A stretch of DNA of 6,240 nucleotides, from the NCBI GenBank assembly GCA_028822955.1, contig JAPKCL010000099.1:1-6240 (forward strand). Reading direction: 5' to 3'. The position numbers and the translations under genes were made by a program. The notes beneath the pieces were generated by a model that did not search any database, was not told the DNA's origin, and was given only the letters and a program-made list of their open reading frames with translations. This document shows positions 4,979-6,240 of this stretch, in pieces. Position 1 is the first letter of the stretch. Each line of letters starts with the position of its first letter. This stretch comes from Candidatus Poseidoniaceae archaeon (GTDB lineage Archaea; Thermoplasmatota; Poseidoniia; Poseidoniales; Poseidoniaceae).

Positions 4979-6240
4979 TCTACTTCCTCCTCTAGAGTCT
5001 CAAGAATTCGTTGAGCGTAAATACCGGCTCTTGGAGGCATTCCGTCGCTGTAAGCAACAGAACGCACTTTTGTAATCAAACTATTTGGTAACTCCTTCCG
5101 AAGAATACCATACAATTGTCCATCACGATTGATTTCCAAAACAATCGTCATTTCATGCCGACTGATGAAGTTTTCAACTTCGCTGTGGATTGGAAGAGCG
5201 CGTATTCGGCATTGACTGACTTTGATTCCAGTTGCTTCCAGAATGTCATCGATCTCTTGGATTGTGTTTTCCATACTTCCAAGGTAAATGATTCCGATTT
5301 CACATTCGGTTTCTTCTCGTAGAATCGGTGCTGGTAGGATGTCTCGTGCACCATCGATTTTGCGCTTCAAACGTTGCATGAGTTCGTAATAATCGTCAGG
5401 CTTTTCGGAGTAAACACCCTTTGAATTGTGCCCTGTTCCTCGGTAGAGAATTGGGTCCATGCCTGAACCTGGCAGTGTACGATAAGGGATACCGTCTCCA
5501 TCGACATCGAGGTATCGTCCAAATTCTTCGAAGGCTTCGAATACATCTCGGTCTCGAACAACTTTGCCTCTGTCCATATCTTGGTCTGGGTACTCAAATC
5601 CTTCACAAGCCCAACGGTTCATTCCGAGATCTAAGTCACTGAGTCCAAAAATAGGTGTTTGGAATCGTTCTGCATAATCGAAGGCACGCCATCCGAATTC
5701 AAAACACTCCTCAACGGTTCCAGGCATGAGGACAATGTGTTGGGTATCACCATGGCTTCCTTCATACAGCATTGTAATGTCTGATTGTTGCGTTCGAGTT
5801 GGCAAACCTGTCGAGGGTCCAACACGGTTGACGTCCCAAAACACTGAAGGGATTTCGGCAAAATAGCCGAGACCAATAAATTCCTGCATGAGAGAAATAC
5901 CTGGCCCAGACGTCGCGGTCATACCTCGGCCACCGGCCCAGCCAGCACCTAATACCATACCTGCGGCAGCAAGTTCATCTTCTGCTTGTACGACTGCACA
6001 TGTTGTGTTTCCGTCATCGTCTGTTCGAAGTTGAGGGATGTAATTGATGATGCCTTCCGCAAGTGAAGAAGAAGGAGTGATTGGATACCAAGCAAGTAAT
6101 TGCACGCCGCCGAAAAGACATCCGAGAGCAACTGCTTCATTTCCTTCGATAAAGAACTGAGGTTTCTCGATCTTTCGCTTTTCGACTACATAGGGGTCGT
6201 TCTTTGAGTGATTATCTTTGAAATAATCACGGCCAAGACC
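4975..6240 (-). CDS. korA: 2-oxoacid:ferredoxin oxidoreductase, alpha subunit (KorA type), 5' part missing
   Basis: The frame is open from the right edge to TGA at 4977-4975, giving 421 residues of the C-terminal part; the start lies outside the window. The internal GTG at 6105 is not the start, because matching family sequence (FIEGNEAVALG) precedes it in frame. Motifs by fragment residue: YPITPSS from Y52, QAEDELAAAGM near 85-95, TSGPG at 110-114, GPSTGLPT at 141-148, HGDTQH from 163, DVDGDGIPYRTLPG near 245, and a C-terminal domain beginning around CEIGIIYLG (313) and ending in LEEEVE. The alpha chain helps form the 2-oxoacid and CoA sites at the interface with the beta chain. The residues at the window edge look like the linker that follows a fused gamma domain in KorA proteins of about 600 residues, so a gamma-alpha fusion is expected but not seen. 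Substrate 2-oxoglutarate is inferred from the closest remembered family. Confidence 0.93.
   Translation of the reverse strand, partial: GLGRDYFKDNHSKNDPYVVEKRKIEKPQFFIEGNEAVALGCLFGGVQLLAWYPITPSSSLAEGIINYIPQLRTDDDGNTTCAVVQAEDELAAAGMVLGAGWAGGRGMTATSGPGISLMQEFIGLGYFAEIPSVFWDVNRVGPSTGLPTRTQQSDITMLYEGSHGDTQHIVLMPGTVEECFEFGWRAFDYAERFQTPIFGLSDLDLGMNRWACEGFEYPDQDMDRGKVVRDRDVFEAFEEFGRYLDVDGDGIPYRTLPGSGMDPILYRGTGHNSKGVYSEKPDDYYELMQRLKRKIDGARDILPAPILREETECEIGIIYLGSMENTIQEIDDILEATGIKVSQCRIRALPIHSEVENFISRHEMTIVLEINRDGQLYGILRKELPNSLITKVRSVAYSDGMPPRAGIYAQRILETLEEEVE
4986..4992 (-). promoter_or_regulatory. Shine-Dalgarno of korB inside the korA 3' end
   Basis: GAGGAGG on the minus strand lies 7 bases before the korB ATG at 4978 and within the Glu-rich last codons of the alpha subunit (LEEEVE). 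It is the strongest ribosome-binding site in the window and confirms the start that overlaps the alpha stop. Confidence 0.75.

Noticed and set aside
5484..5522. EF-hand-like DVDGDGIPY stretch in the alpha subunit
   Set aside because: DGDGIPYRTLPG is a usual segment of KorA proteins; it lacks the rest of the EF-hand loop and is unrelated to the EF-hand gene.
4975..6105. Alpha subunit starting at the internal GTG at 6105
   Set aside because: The same frame continues to the right edge with family-like sequence before the GTG, and the GTG encodes an internal Val in the glycine-rich segment just before YPITP.
1..6240. Mobile element, CRISPR array or defence system
   Set aside because: No transposase, integrase, nuclease or toxin motif was found, nor any direct-repeat array; the only repeats are the protein-level EF-hand units. 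The tRNA shows no adjacent partial duplicate suggesting an attachment site.

Overview
The window most likely comes from an archaeon, and the gene content suggests a marine planktonic euryarchaeon of the Poseidoniales (Marine Group II) type. The evidence is a tRNA-Gln with an A1:U72 end pair and an archaeal-looking AGTCCC acceptor strand, a TATA-like box placed for leaderless transcription of a large secreted acidic EF-hand protein, and a two-subunit KorAB-type 2-oxoacid:ferredoxin oxidoreductase. The lineage is an inference from gene content; no phylogenetic marker in the window settles it.

Layout, left to right. (1) Positions 1-2318, minus strand: the first 772 residues of a secreted, very acidic calcium-binding protein with about nine good EF-hand loops. 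The gene has no stop in the window and runs off the left edge, so it is easy to miss. (2) 2319-2464: divergent intergenic region with a TATA-like box for the EF-hand gene. (3) 2465-2540, plus strand: tRNA-Gln(CTG) with encoded CCA. (4) 2591-2911, plus strand: a small glutaredoxin. (5) 2922-6240, minus strand: a tight operon transcribed right to left, comprising the alpha subunit of a 2-oxoacid:ferredoxin oxidoreductase (5' end outside the window), its beta subunit (ATGA overlap), and a membrane-anchored protein with a C-terminal DUF2135/YfaP-like domain 23 bp downstream. The glutaredoxin and the DUF2135 gene converge with only 10 bp between their stops.

The alpha and beta subunits form one enzyme that oxidatively decarboxylates a 2-oxoacid (2-oxoglutarate is the best guess) with TPP, CoA and ferredoxin. 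The third gene of that operon has no known link to the enzyme. The glutaredoxin and tRNA may share a transcript. The EF-hand gene is separately transcribed and unrelated to the rest. Nothing indicates a mobile element, CRISPR array or defence system. The most distinctive item is the modular EF-hand protein, built from two copies of a four-EF-hand block, each followed by a cysteine-containing CYD segment.
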